The notes under the pieces: model-generated
The model's database searches: none
Told to the model about the DNA's origin: nothing
Seen by the model: the letters and a program-made list of their open reading frames with translations, nothing else
In this document: one piece after another, positions 1 through 6,962 of the stretch
Numbering within the stretch: the stretch's first letter is position 1
Layout: each line of letters opens with the position of its first letter
Translations under genes and position numbers: made by a program
NCBI RefSeq assembly: GCF_016124325.1
Contig: NZ_WGNY01000036.1
Coordinates: forward strand, 1 to 64,000
Reading direction: 5' to 3'
DNA length: 64,000 bases
From: Phenylobacterium sp.
GTDB lineage: Bacteria; Pseudomonadota; Alphaproteobacteria; Caulobacterales; Caulobacteraceae

Positions 1-79
1 CCTCCGCCGTCGGGCTTCCGGCCTCCTGCTCTCGCAGCACGCCGATGATCTGCGCCTCGCTGAACCTGCTCTTCTTCAC
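1..79 (-). CDS. IS3-family transposase OrfA, N-terminal part (cut by window edge)
   Basis: The minus strand reads from a GTG at 79 and stays open to the edge. The first residues, VKKSRFSEAQIIGVLREQEA, are the typical N-terminus of OrfA of IS3-family elements (IS407/IS51-like), a helix-turn-helix protein that binds the element's ends. An AGGAGA motif lies 5 bases upstream of the GTG. Only about 26 residues are visible, so neither the rest of OrfA nor the OrfB integrase can be checked. The element end should lie between 80 and about 122, immediately beyond the stop of the next gene. Confidence 0.8.
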   Translation of the reverse strand, partial: MKKSRFSEAQIIGVLREQEAGSPTAE

Positions 80-115
80 GTCCGTCTCCTCTAAGTGACG
101 GACTCTCACTCAAAC
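1..115 (-). mobile_element. Left part of an IS3-family insertion sequence
   Basis: The partial transposase at 1-79 plus its leader (80 to roughly 115) form the end of an insertion sequence that continues outside the window. The exact terminal inverted repeat cannot be set because the other end is not visible; a plausible terminus is the TGAGTGAGAGTCCGTCAC stretch (minus strand) near 95-113. The element sits directly after the stop codon of the secreted orphan at 123-632, so it may have truncated that gene. Confidence 0.6.
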
Positions 116-122
116 CGAGGGA

Positions 123-632
123 TCAGGAAGGGGGCAGGTCACGGGGCAGGGCGTTGGCGTAGGCGTAGACCGTGGTCACCGACGGGATCGGCGAGCGTGC
201 CAGCTTGCCCGCCTTGATCGTCGGCTGCTGGATCACGAACGTGACGCCGTAGTTCACCGGCCGGTAGGCATCCATCCCCTTGCGGTGCGGGTCGATGTTG
301 CGGAACGCCTGCGGCAGCCCGCCATAGGGCGTGTAGCTGCGCTTGATCATGTCGGTCAGGGTGTCGATCCACGCCTGGCGGCCGGGCGTGGCGCTGATGT
401 TGCTCCGCGCCTCCGCCGGCCCGGCGTTGCCCCGCGTGTCCAGCGCGTCCGACCAGGCGAACGTCCGCGTCGCCAGCGCGGCGATCTCGGCCTTCGAAGC
501 CGGCGCCTGAGCCGCCGCCGAACCCGCGCCCACCGCGACGGCCGCCAAGGCCGCAAGCCACACACGCAAAGCTACGCCCCCCAACCAGCGCCACGCACCT
601 TGCCGCGCGTCCGCCGCCGGCGCCTCCATCAT
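123..632 (-). CDS. Hypothetical secreted protein, possibly truncated by the IS
   Basis: A 169-residue product with an N-terminal hydrophobic stretch (about residues 18-41, ending SAAAQA) that looks like a Sec signal peptide with an AXA-type cleavage site, followed by about 127 residues I cannot assign to a family. The double Met start lies inside a perfect 26-bp palindrome (620-645) and has no clear ribosome binding site, so translation may begin later, for example at the GTG coding for V21. The stop lies a few bases from the insertion sequence, so the natural C-terminus may have been lost. Confidence 0.5.
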   Translation of the reverse strand: MMEAPAADARQGAWRWLGGVALRVWLAALAAVAVGAGSAAAQAPASKAEIAALATRTFAWSDALDTRGNAGPAEARSNISATPGRQAWIDTLTDMIKRSYTPYGGLPQAFRNIDPHRKGMDAYRPVNYGVTFVIQQPTIKAGKLARSPIPSVTTVYAYANALPRDLPPS

Positions 633-645
633 ATGATGGAGGCGC
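620..645. repeat. Perfect 26-bp palindrome centred on CATATG
   Basis: Positions 620-632 (GCGCCTCCATCAT) and 633-645 are exact reverse complements with no spacer. The palindrome lies downstream of the PEP-CTERM gene at 680-1390 and covers the start of the orphan at 123-632, both on the minus strand. No T-run follows it on either strand, so a simple intrinsic terminator is not obvious. An operator, or a transcript-end stem, is possible. Confidence 0.6.
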
Positions 646-679
646 GCCCCCGTCCCGTCGGGCGGCGGCGCGCCGGAGC

Positions 680-1390
680 TCAGGCGAAGGGCGCGATCCG
701 GACCCGGTCGGCGGCGCGGCGGCGAAGCGCCGTTCCCGCGCCCGCGAAACCCAGGATCATCAGCGCCCAGCTCGCAGGCTCGGGCACGCCGCCGGCGCCC
801 GGGTTCACCACGGAAGTCGTGCCCAGGTAGATGTCGTCCAGCGCGAAGTCATTGCCCCCGAACGCGGTCTGGGCGTTGCGCAGGTACAGCGTCGCGGTGG
901 TGGCGGCGCCGCTGTTGAACGTCGTGGACAGGCCGGTCCACACGCCGGTCCCCTCCGGTATCGTCGGCGCGTCCAGGACGACCTCGGCCCCGCCGTCCAG
1001 CGACACGGTGAAGGTGAGGATTGGCGGGTTGCTGGGATAGGCGTTCAGCAGGAACGCCTCGAAGAAATAGTCCTGCGCCGCGTCGATCGCGATCGATTGC
1101 GACTGCCACACGATGTCGCCCACGTTCGGGCCGCCGTTGCCGACGAACATCAGCCCGCTGCCGCTCGTGTGATCGCCGACGTTCACGAACGCCCCGTTGA
1201 AATTCTTCGGGCTGGTCGTGATGTAGTAGGTCTTGGGCGGCGAGCCGTTGGTCGTGAACGTGTAGTCCGACGAAAAGCTCGTGTTCCCGGCCTCGAAGTC
1301 GCCGTTGACGACCAGATTGGCGGCCTGGGCGCCGCCGGCGGCCAACATCGCCATGGCGCACGCCGCCACGAGCCCGCTTTGGAAAGACAT
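680..1390 (-). CDS. PEPxxWA-CTERM sorting-domain protein
   Basis: A 236-residue exported protein. It has a signal peptide (about residues 1-23, ending GGAQAA), a body starting NLVVNGDFEAG that resembles beta-sandwich carbohydrate-binding-like modules of exported PEP-CTERM proteins, and a C-terminal tail with the VPEPASWA motif, a hydrophobic helix and an arginine cluster (LRRRAADR). Such tails are known to direct proteins to the exosortase pathway, in which the tail is cleaved at the envelope. No exosortase gene is visible here. A second protein of this type lies at 9571-10473. The ligand is unknown. Confidence 0.85.
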   Translation of the reverse strand: MSFQSGLVAACAMAMLAAGGAQAANLVVNGDFEAGNTSFSSDYTFTTNGSPPKTYYITTSPKNFNGAFVNVGDHTSGSGLMFVGNGGPNVGDIVWQSQSIAIDAAQDYFFEAFLLNAYPSNPPILTFTVSLDGGAEVVLDAPTIPEGTGVWTGLSTTFNSGAATTATLYLRNAQTAFGGNDFALDDIYLGTTSVVNPGAGGVPEPASWALMILGFAGAGTALRRRAADRVRIAPFA

Positions 1391-1485
1391 CGAAATCCCC
1401 TACGCCTGCGAGCCGCAACCCGGCTCGATGACCCTAGGCGCCAAATCGCCGCGCCGCGGATCATCCCGGCCTCAGGGGCCTGTCC

Positions 1486-2193
1486 TCACCAGGGGACGCT
1501 CTTGCCGTGCCGGTCGAGGTAGCGGAGCCCGGGCGTGTCCTGCTGGGCCACCAGCACGTCGACGATCTGCGGCATCGCCTCTTCCACGCCGAACGGCGCG
1601 CCCGGGCCGCCCAGCTCGGTGCGGATCCAGCCCGGCGCCATCAGCACCATCGGCCGCTCCGGGTGCCGGCCGCCATAGCTCGCCATCGCCTGGTTCAAGG
1701 TCGCCTTGCTGGCGCGGTAGACGTCGTTCGTCCCGTTGGCGTTGTTGGCGATGCTGCCCTGGCCCGACGACATCACGCCGATCACGCCGCCCGGCCTGGC
1801 CAGGGGCCCCAGCGCCTCCACGGCCCGCATGGCGCCCAGCACGTTGGTCGTCATCACCTCGACGAACTCGTCGGTGGAAACCTCCGCCAGGGTGTCGGAG
1901 GGCTTTCGGTTGGCGATCCCCGCGTTGACGAAAACGATGTCGAACGCCCGGCCCGCGAGCCGCTCGCCCAGGCTCCGGATGCCGTCGTGATCGGTCATGT
2001 CGAGGGTCTCCACCTCGACGGCGCCGGCGCGTTCGGCGGCCAGCGCGTGCAGCGGGGTTCCGGCGCCCCGCACCGTGCCCACCACGCTCCACCCCCGCCC
2101 CGCGAACTCGGCCGCCATCGCACAGCCCAGCCCCCGCGACGCGCCGACGATAAGGATGGAGCCGGCGTCACCCGGCGATCTGGCGTTGCTCAT
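1486..2193 (-). CDS. Short-chain dehydrogenase/reductase (SDR)
   Basis: A 235-residue NAD(P)-dependent oxidoreductase of the classical SDR fold. The nucleotide-binding motif GASRGLG is at about residues 17-23, an NAG motif (VNAGIAN) is in the middle, and the catalytic YRASK is present. The C-terminal part (GWIRTELGG) is typical of the sub-group annotated as C-factor-like or general SDRs. I chose the ATG at 2193 because GGGGGAACCGG precedes it and the glycine motif then falls at the usual place; the upstream open frame runs through repeat DNA. The substrate cannot be told from sequence. Confidence 0.85.
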   Translation of the reverse strand: MSNARSPGDAGSILIVGASRGLGCAMAAEFAGRGWSVVGTVRGAGTPLHALAAERAGAVEVETLDMTDHDGIRSLGERLAGRAFDIVFVNAGIANRKPSDTLAEVSTDEFVEVMTTNVLGAMRAVEALGPLARPGGVIGVMSSGQGSIANNANGTNDVYRASKATLNQAMASYGGRHPERPMVLMAPGWIRTELGGPGAPFGVEEAMPQIVDVLVAQQDTPGLRYLDRHGKSVPW

Positions 2194-2695
2194 GTCCGGT
2201 TCCCCCTGGTGTCTCGACCGCCATATGCGCACCGGCCGCCGACGGCGCCAGCCCGGGGCGCTCCACAGCCCCTCTCCCACGCGCGAAGCGCGATGGGAGA
2301 GGCGGGGGTGAGGGCGGCGCAGGCGTCAGCCGCCGCCCAAGCCTTGGACCCGCACGCACCTGTCCACCACCGAGTCCAACCCGGAGCGTGATCCTGCCCC
2401 CAGCGCCACCCTCACCCAACCTCTCCCGCGACGCTCCGCGTCCGGGAGAGGAGTCGCCCCCCTTCCTTTCCCGCAAGCGGGAAAGGGGGACCGCCGGCCG
2501 AGGCCGCAGGCCGAAGAGCCGGTGGTGGAAAGGGCAAGCCGCGCGCACAGCCTTCCTGAGGCTTGACCGGCGATTGGCCGCAAGCGACTCGTTGCTGACT
2601 TTGGCGGCGTTCGCTTTCAGAAACGGAACCCAGGTCGCCTTCCGACCCATTGCGGACGTGGATACGACTGGCTAGATCGCCTCGGAGAGGGGCCG
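2194..2695. other. Gene-free region holding GC-rich hairpins
   Basis: About 500 bases without a convincing gene. The stretch 2271-2451 is a composite inverted element described separately, and 2465-2486 is a further hairpin (10-bp stem CCTTTCCCGC, AA loop). The remainder, about 2490-2680, shows no recognisable signal except a GGAGAGG ribosome binding site before the small gene at 2696. Confidence 0.6.
2271..2486. repeat. Composite inverted element (hairpin-core-hairpin), family C, plus an extra hairpin
   Basis: Hairpin one is 2271-2302 (CCTCTCCCA paired with TGGGAGAGG). It is followed by GGGTGAGGGCGGCGC at 2306-2320. The inverse, GCGCCACCCTCACCC, is at 2403-2417 (14 of 15 match), and hairpin two is 2420-2451 (CCTCTCCCG paired with CGGGAGAGG). 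The whole is therefore an inverted duplication around a core of about 80 bases. A third stem-loop lies at 2465-2486. The plan resembles families A and B elsewhere in the window. Confidence 0.7.
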
Positions 2696-2908
2696 ATGAC
2701 TTACGACGACACCGTCAGGGTCAGAATGACAGCGCCGCTGCGAGAGCGACGTGGAGCGCTAGCGTCAGTATGCGGGGTCACGCCGCCTGCGCAGCGGCGT
2801 GAAGGCCATTGGGAGCAGTTCCCGCCCGGAACTGTCTACCTCGTCGAGTTCGAAGACGGCGAAGCTCTCGACGTGCACGAGAGTTGGATTGAGCGCGCAG
2901 AGGCGTAG
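2696..2908 (+). CDS. Small conserved-looking hypothetical protein
   Basis: A 70-residue product with a good ribosome binding site (GGAGAGGGGCCG before ATG). The central part (GALASVCGVTPP, then PPGTVYLVEFEDG) has the look of a small beta-barrel of the SH3/KOW type, with a C-terminal ESWIERAE segment, as found in several short uncharacterised families. No function can be assigned. Its base composition is a little lower in GC than the housekeeping genes. Confidence 0.55.
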   Translation: MTYDDTVRVRMTAPLRERRGALASVCGVTPPAQRREGHWEQFPPGTVYLVEFEDGEALDVHESWIERAEA

Positions 2909-2932
2909 TTCCGCTTTCCACCCCGAGCTGAC

Positions 2933-3403
2933 CTAAAACCAAATCATTTCGGCAGCACTGACCAACTCGTCGTCCTGCAAGTCGAGGTCCTTAGGGGAAA
3001 TCGCTCGTAGACTAATGAGGAAGCCTCGTATCGCTTTCTTTTGCACGTCGCTGAAGGAGCCGGCGAAGCTGAACCACCAATCTCCGCGCGGACGGTGTTG
3101 GCGATTGAATGGAAGGATGGCTTCCAGAGCCAAGTCGGGGAAGGTTGGCTTCGCGAGAGCCCCGACAAGAACGGATGGGACGTAGTACGCGAACGTCTTC
3201 GGCCACAGGTACTCTCGCCACGAGGCGGGACCAGAGCCCACCATTTGCCAATCCATCAACGAGACTGAAGGCCACGGCTTGCCCTGAATGCGATTGGCAA
3301 GTTCGCTCGGCATGTCCTGGTCAAGACCGCTCGTGATCCGAAAGAACGCCTTCGGCATCGGTTGGACCGGAAATGCAGATAGTATGGCCGCTTCAACTTC
3401 CAT
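2933..3403 (-). CDS. Hypothetical protein, DUF6714-like
   Basis: A 156-residue cytosolic protein without a signal peptide or membrane segment. The order of features (an N-terminal FFRITSGLDQD segment, GKPWPSVSL, then a tryptophan/tyrosine-rich FAYYVPSVLVGAL stretch and a C-terminal helix with LRAISPKDL) resembles the DUF6714 family, whose members are often immunity-like orphans of unknown role. The assignment is from memory of the pattern. The gene is clearly lower in GC than its neighbours, which suggests recent acquisition. Confidence 0.6.
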   Translation of the reverse strand: MEVEAAILSAFPVQPMPKAFFRITSGLDQDMPSELANRIQGKPWPSVSLMDWQMVGSGPASWREYLWPKTFAYYVPSVLVGALAKPTFPDLALEAILPFNRQHRPRGDWWFSFAGSFSDVQKKAIRGFLISLRAISPKDLDLQDDELVSAAEMIWF

Positions 3404-3600
3404 TGGATCAGCGGCGCTGTGCGGGCTGTGTATGCATAGTGCCCAATCCTATCGGACACGGAGTGAATGACAGCTTCCCTCCCATCCCCGCCCGGCTCCC
3501 CCCACCCGTTCGTGTGGTTCGTGGTCAAATCTCGCCCCCGCACGCCCCGCCGCCACGCCCCCGATTGACTCCCCCCACGACGTCCCGCACAACCGCTTCG

Positions 3601-3800
3601 ACTCTCGCGGGAGAGGCCGGGTCTCCGCACCCGGCGCCGAAGGCGCAACCGCCCCGGAAACGCTCAGGCAAAAGGACCGCGCAGGGCCGATGAACGCTGG
3701 AAAGTAGTCGCCCCTCGGGGTGGCTCGCCGAAGGAGCAGAGGACGGCCACCGCTAGGTCGTTCGGAAATCTCTCAGGCCAAGGGACAGCGGGGGCGCGAC
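3601..3800 (+). ncRNA. Tandem glycine riboswitch
   Basis: Two glycine aptamers in series upstream of gcvT. Aptamer I carries the GGGAGAGGCC helix near 3609, GCCGAAGGCGCAA at 3636-3648 and CTCAGGCAAAAGGAC at 3663-3677. Aptamer II carries GCCGAAGGAGCA at 3727-3738 and TCTCAGGCCAAGGGAC at 3771-3786. These are the conserved core segments of the glycine-binding RNA, which usually turns on the glycine cleavage operon when glycine is abundant. The expression platform should lie between about 3786 and the gcvT start at 3855. Confidence 0.95.
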
Positions 3801-3854
3801 GCTTCGGGGGCTGAACCCGCGGCGGCGCCGCATCGTCAGCCCAGAGTCGAGCTC

Positions 3855-4988
3855 TTGTCCGATACCGAAACCCTCAAGACCACGCCCCTCACCGACGACC
3901 ACGTCGCGCGCGGCGCGCGCATGGTGCCGTTCGCCGGCTATTCCATGCCCGTCCAGTACGCCGACGGGGTGATGAAGGAGCACCTGTGGACCCGCGAGCA
4001 CGCGGGCCTGTTCGACGTGTCCCACATGGGCCAGGCGCGGCTGATCGGCGTCTCGCCGCTGTCGGCCTTCGAGGAGGTGGTCCCCGGCGACTTCATCGGC
4101 CTCAAGCCCGGCAAGCAGAAGTACTCCCTGCTGATGAACCGCCAGGGCGGGATCGTCGACGACCTGATGGCCGGCCGGCCGACCACCCCCGACGGCGCCC
4201 TCACCGACGGCCTGTTCGTGGTGGTCAACGGCGCCTGCAAGGACAACGACTTCAAGGTCATCGACGACGAGCTGGCCGGCCAGGTGGAGGTGAAGCGCCT
4301 GGAGGACCGCGCGCTCATCGCCATCCAGGGCCCCGAGGCCGCCGCGGTGCTGAACGCCCTGGTCCCCGAGACGGCCGCCATGGCGTTCATGGACATCCGC
4401 GCGCTCACGGGCTTCGGAACCGACCTCATCGTCTCGCGCTCGGGCTACACCGGCGAGGACGGCTACGAGATCTCGGTCCCCGCCGCCGAGGCCAGCCGGG
4501 TGTGGAACCTCTTGCTGGAAGACCCGCGCGTGCGGCCCATCGGCCTGGGCGCCCGCGACAGCCTGCGCCTGGAGGCCGGCCTGCCGCTCTACGGCCACGA
4601 CCTCGACGAGACCGTCAGCCCGGTGGAGGCGGGGCTCACCTTCGCCGTCAACAAGAACCGCCGCGAGCAGCGCGACTTCCCCGGCGCCGCGCGTGTGGTG
4701 AAGGAGCTGGCCGAGGGGCCCGCGCGCCTCAAGGTCTGCCTGCGCGTGCTGGAAGGCGCCCCGGCCCGCGAGGGCGCGGAGGTGGCCGACGCGGACGGCA
4801 ATGTCATCGGCGTCGTCACCTCGGGCGGCTATTCGCCGTGCCTGAAGGCCGGCATCGCGCTGGCCTTCGTGGCCCCCGCCCTCAAGGCCGAGGGAACCGC
4901 GCTCAAGGTCATCGTCCGCGGCAAGGCCCAGGCCGCCGAGGTCGTGAAGAGCCCCTTCGTCCCCCACCGCTACGTGAGGAAGCCGTGA
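3855..4988 (+). CDS. gcvT: Glycine cleavage system T protein (aminomethyltransferase)
   Basis: A 377-residue product that transfers the methylene group from the aminomethyl-lipoyl H protein to tetrahydrofolate and releases ammonia. It begins SDTETLKTTPL; the folate-binding fold shows ARMVPFAGYSMPVQY, FDVSHMGQ, and SGYTGEDGYEI, then LGARDSLRLEAGLPLYGHDL and the C-terminal beta-barrel. The frame is open upstream through the second aptamer from a GTG at 3720, but translation there would read riboswitch RNA. I chose the TTG at 3855, which gives the usual family N-terminus. It is the first gene of the gcv operon. Confidence 0.93.
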   Translation: MSDTETLKTTPLTDDHVARGARMVPFAGYSMPVQYADGVMKEHLWTREHAGLFDVSHMGQARLIGVSPLSAFEEVVPGDFIGLKPGKQKYSLLMNRQGGIVDDLMAGRPTTPDGALTDGLFVVVNGACKDNDFKVIDDELAGQVEVKRLEDRALIAIQGPEAAAVLNALVPETAAMAFMDIRALTGFGTDLIVSRSGYTGEDGYEISVPAAEASRVWNLLLEDPRVRPIGLGARDSLRLEAGLPLYGHDLDETVSPVEAGLTFAVNKNRREQRDFPGAARVVKELAEGPARLKVCLRVLEGAPAREGAEVADADGNVIGVVTSGGYSPCLKAGIALAFVAPALKAEGTALKVIVRGKAQAAEVVKSPFVPHRYVRKP

Positions 4989-5010
4989 TGACGGCGCGCA
5001 CCCCCTCCCG

Positions 5011-5050
5011 TGTCATCCCGGTTTTGGCGAAGCCAAGGACCGGGATGACA
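5011..5050. repeat. Single hairpin of repeat family A between gcvT and gcvH
   Basis: A self-complementary unit that starts TGTCATCCCGGTTTTGGCG and ends in ACCGGGATGACA. The same terminal arms bound the larger composite elements at 8539-8685 and 14182-14329. Here it sits in the 117-base gap between gcvT and gcvH, where a stem-loop in the transcript could affect relative expression or mRNA stability. Confidence 0.75.
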
Positions 5051-5105
5051 TCGGTTCCCAATCACAGCGGCTTCGCCGCCCCCTGGCCCTCGGAGAGATA
5101 GGACC

Positions 5106-5471
5106 ATGCGCTTCACCAAGGATCACGAGTGGGTCGAGCTCGACGGCGACGTCGCCACGATCGGCATCACCGCCCACGCCGCCGAGCAACTGGGCGACGT
5201 GGTGTTCGTCGAGACCCCGGAGGTCGGCAAGCAGGTGAAGGCCGGCGACGCCTTCGCGGTGGTCGAAAGCGTCAAGGCCGCCTCCGACGTCTACGCCCCG
5301 ATCTCGGGCGAGGTGGTCGAGGCCAACCCGGAGCTCGACTCCGCCCCGGAGACCGTCAACGCCTCGCCGGAAGCCGGCGGCTGGTTCGCCAAGGTGAAGG
5401 TCTCCGACCCGGCCCAGTTCGAGGCCCTGATGGACCGCGACGCCTACGAAGCCTTCCTCCAGACCCAATAG
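5106..5471 (+). CDS. gcvH: Glycine cleavage system H protein
   Basis: A 121-residue lipoyl carrier protein that shuttles the aminomethyl intermediate between the P, T and L proteins. The lipoylated lysine is K57 in VVESVKAASDVYAP, and the flanking MRFTKDHEW start and GWFAKVKVSDP segment are typical. Length is normal for the family. GGAGAGATAGGACC precedes the ATG. It is the second gene of the operon. Confidence 0.96.
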   Translation: MRFTKDHEWVELDGDVATIGITAHAAEQLGDVVFVETPEVGKQVKAGDAFAVVESVKAASDVYAPISGEVVEANPELDSAPETVNASPEAGGWFAKVKVSDPAQFEALMDRDAYEAFLQTQ

Positions 5472-5492
5472 GGCGCGCAGCGCCGAATGTTC

Positions 5493-5575
5493 GAACCACG
5501 GATGAACACGGATCGCACGGATGCCCGAGGCCGAAGTCAGCCCAAATCCGTGTCCATCCGTGTCATCCGTGGTTC
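5493..5575. repeat. ACGGAT-type imperfect palindrome between gcvH and gcvPA
   Basis: The left half, starting GAACCACGGATGAACACGGAT at 5493, is matched by an inverted right half ending ATCCGTGTCATCCGTGGTTC at 5575. The sequence of ACGGAT units in both orientations is a repeat type that I recognise from intergenic DNA of many bacteria. It fills most of the 150-base gap between two genes of the same operon. Related, more diverged copies (TTCGTGG units) occur near 3508 and 14418-14445. Confidence 0.65.
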
Positions 5576-5621
5576 CGGATTCCCGCGCCTGCGGCGCGCC
5601 CCCGCCTAGCCGGATGACCCG

Positions 5622-6962
5622 ATGAGATACCTTCCCCTCACGCCCGACGACCGGGCCCGGATGCTGGGCGTGATCGGCGCGCCCGACGTCGACGCCCTGT
5701 TCGTTGACGTGCCCGCCGCCGCCCGCGGCGCGGCCTTCGACCTGCCGCCCCACGCCGGCGAGATGGAGGTGGAGCGCGCGCTCGCCGCCCTGGCCGCCAA
5801 GAACCGCGCCGCCGGGGCCGGGCCGTTCTTCTGCGGGGCCGGCGCCTACCGCCACCACGTGCCGGCCAGCGTCGACCACATCATCCAGCGCTCGGAATTC
5901 CTCACCAGCTACACGCCCTACCAGCCCGAGATCGCCCAGGGCACGCTGCAGGTGCTGTTCGAGTTCCAGACCCAGGTGGCGGCGTTGACCGGCCTCGAGG
6001 TGGCCAACGCCTCGATGTACGACGGCTCCACCGCCTGCGCCGAAGCCGTGATGATGGCCCAGCGCGTGACACGGCGGGAGAAGGCCATCCTCTGCGGCGG
6101 GCTGCATCCCCACTACGCCCAGGTCACCCAGACCATCGCCCACGCCGAGGGCATGGAGATCGTGCGCCAGCCGGCGGCGATCGATCCGGGCGACACGGTG
6201 ATCGCCGCCATCGACGACCAGACCGCCTGCGTCGTCGTCCAGACGCCCAACGTGTTCGGCGTCGTCACCGACGTGTCGAAGATCGCCGAGGCCGCCCACG
6301 CCAAGGGCGCCCTGCTCGTGGTCGTCACCACCGAAGCCGTCTCGTGCGGCCTGCTCAAGTCCCCCGGCGAGATGGGCGCCGACATCGCCGTGGCCGAGGG
6401 CCAGTCGATCGGCAATGCGCTGAACTTCGGCGGCCCCTACGTCGGCCTCTTCGCCGCCCGCGAGAAGCTGGTGCGCCAGATGCCCGGCCGGCTGTGCGGC
6501 GAGACCGTCGACGCCGAGGGCCGCCGCGGCTACGTGCTGACGCTGTCGACCCGCGAGCAGCACATCCGCCGCGAGAAGGCCACGTCCAACATCTGCACCA
6601 ACTCCGGTCTCTGCGCCCTGGCCTTCTCGATCCACCTGTCGCTGCTGGGCGGCGCGGGCCTGCGCCGGCTCGCCCTGATCAACCACAGCCGCGCGCGCGA
6701 ACTGGCCGACGCCGTGAAGGGCGCCGGTCTCGAGGTCCTGACGCCGCGGTTCTTCAACGAGATCGCGGTGCGCACGCCCGGCCCCGCCGCGGCCCTGGTC
6801 GACGCCCTGCTGGCCGACGGGATCGTCGCCGGCGTGCCCTTCTCGCGCCTCGACCCCGCCGCGGGCCTGGACGACGTCCTGCTGCTCGCCGCCACCGAAA
6901 CCACCACCTCCGAAGACATCGCGGCCCTGGCCGCCGCGCTCGCCCGCAGGAGCGGCCGATGA
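5622..6962 (+). CDS. gcvPA: Glycine dehydrogenase (decarboxylating) subunit 1
   Basis: A 446-residue N-terminal half of the PLP-dependent P protein, which decarboxylates glycine and loads the aminomethyl group on GcvH. It shows MRYLPLTPDDRARMLGVIG, then FCGAGAYRHHVPA, TPYQPEIAQGTLQVLFEFQ and LTLSTREQHIRREKATSNIC, all characteristic of the split form (gcvPA). The PLP lysine is in the partner subunit. Its TGA overlaps the ATG of gcvPB (ATGA at 6959-6962), so the two halves are probably coupled in translation. Confidence 0.95.
   Translation: MRYLPLTPDDRARMLGVIGAPDVDALFVDVPAAARGAAFDLPPHAGEMEVERALAALAAKNRAAGAGPFFCGAGAYRHHVPASVDHIIQRSEFLTSYTPYQPEIAQGTLQVLFEFQTQVAALTGLEVANASMYDGSTACAEAVMMAQRVTRREKAILCGGLHPHYAQVTQTIAHAEGMEIVRQPAAIDPGDTVIAAIDDQTACVVVQTPNVFGVVTDVSKIAEAAHAKGALLVVVTTEAVSCGLLKSPGEMGADIAVAEGQSIGNALNFGGPYVGLFAAREKLVRQMPGRLCGETVDAEGRRGYVLTLSTREQHIRREKATSNICTNSGLCALAFSIHLSLLGGAGLRRLALINHSRARELADAVKGAGLEVLTPRFFNEIAVRTPGPAAALVDALLADGIVAGVPFSRLDPAAGLDDVLLLAATETTTSEDIAALAAALARRSGR

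Noticed and set aside
3720..3854. GTG at 3720 as the gcvT start
   Set aside because: The added residues would be encoded by the second glycine aptamer, whose conserved core is plainly visible.
5013..6686. A 557-residue minus-strand frame over gcvH and gcvPA
   Set aside because: Composition typical of an antisense shadow; the plus-strand genes are certain.
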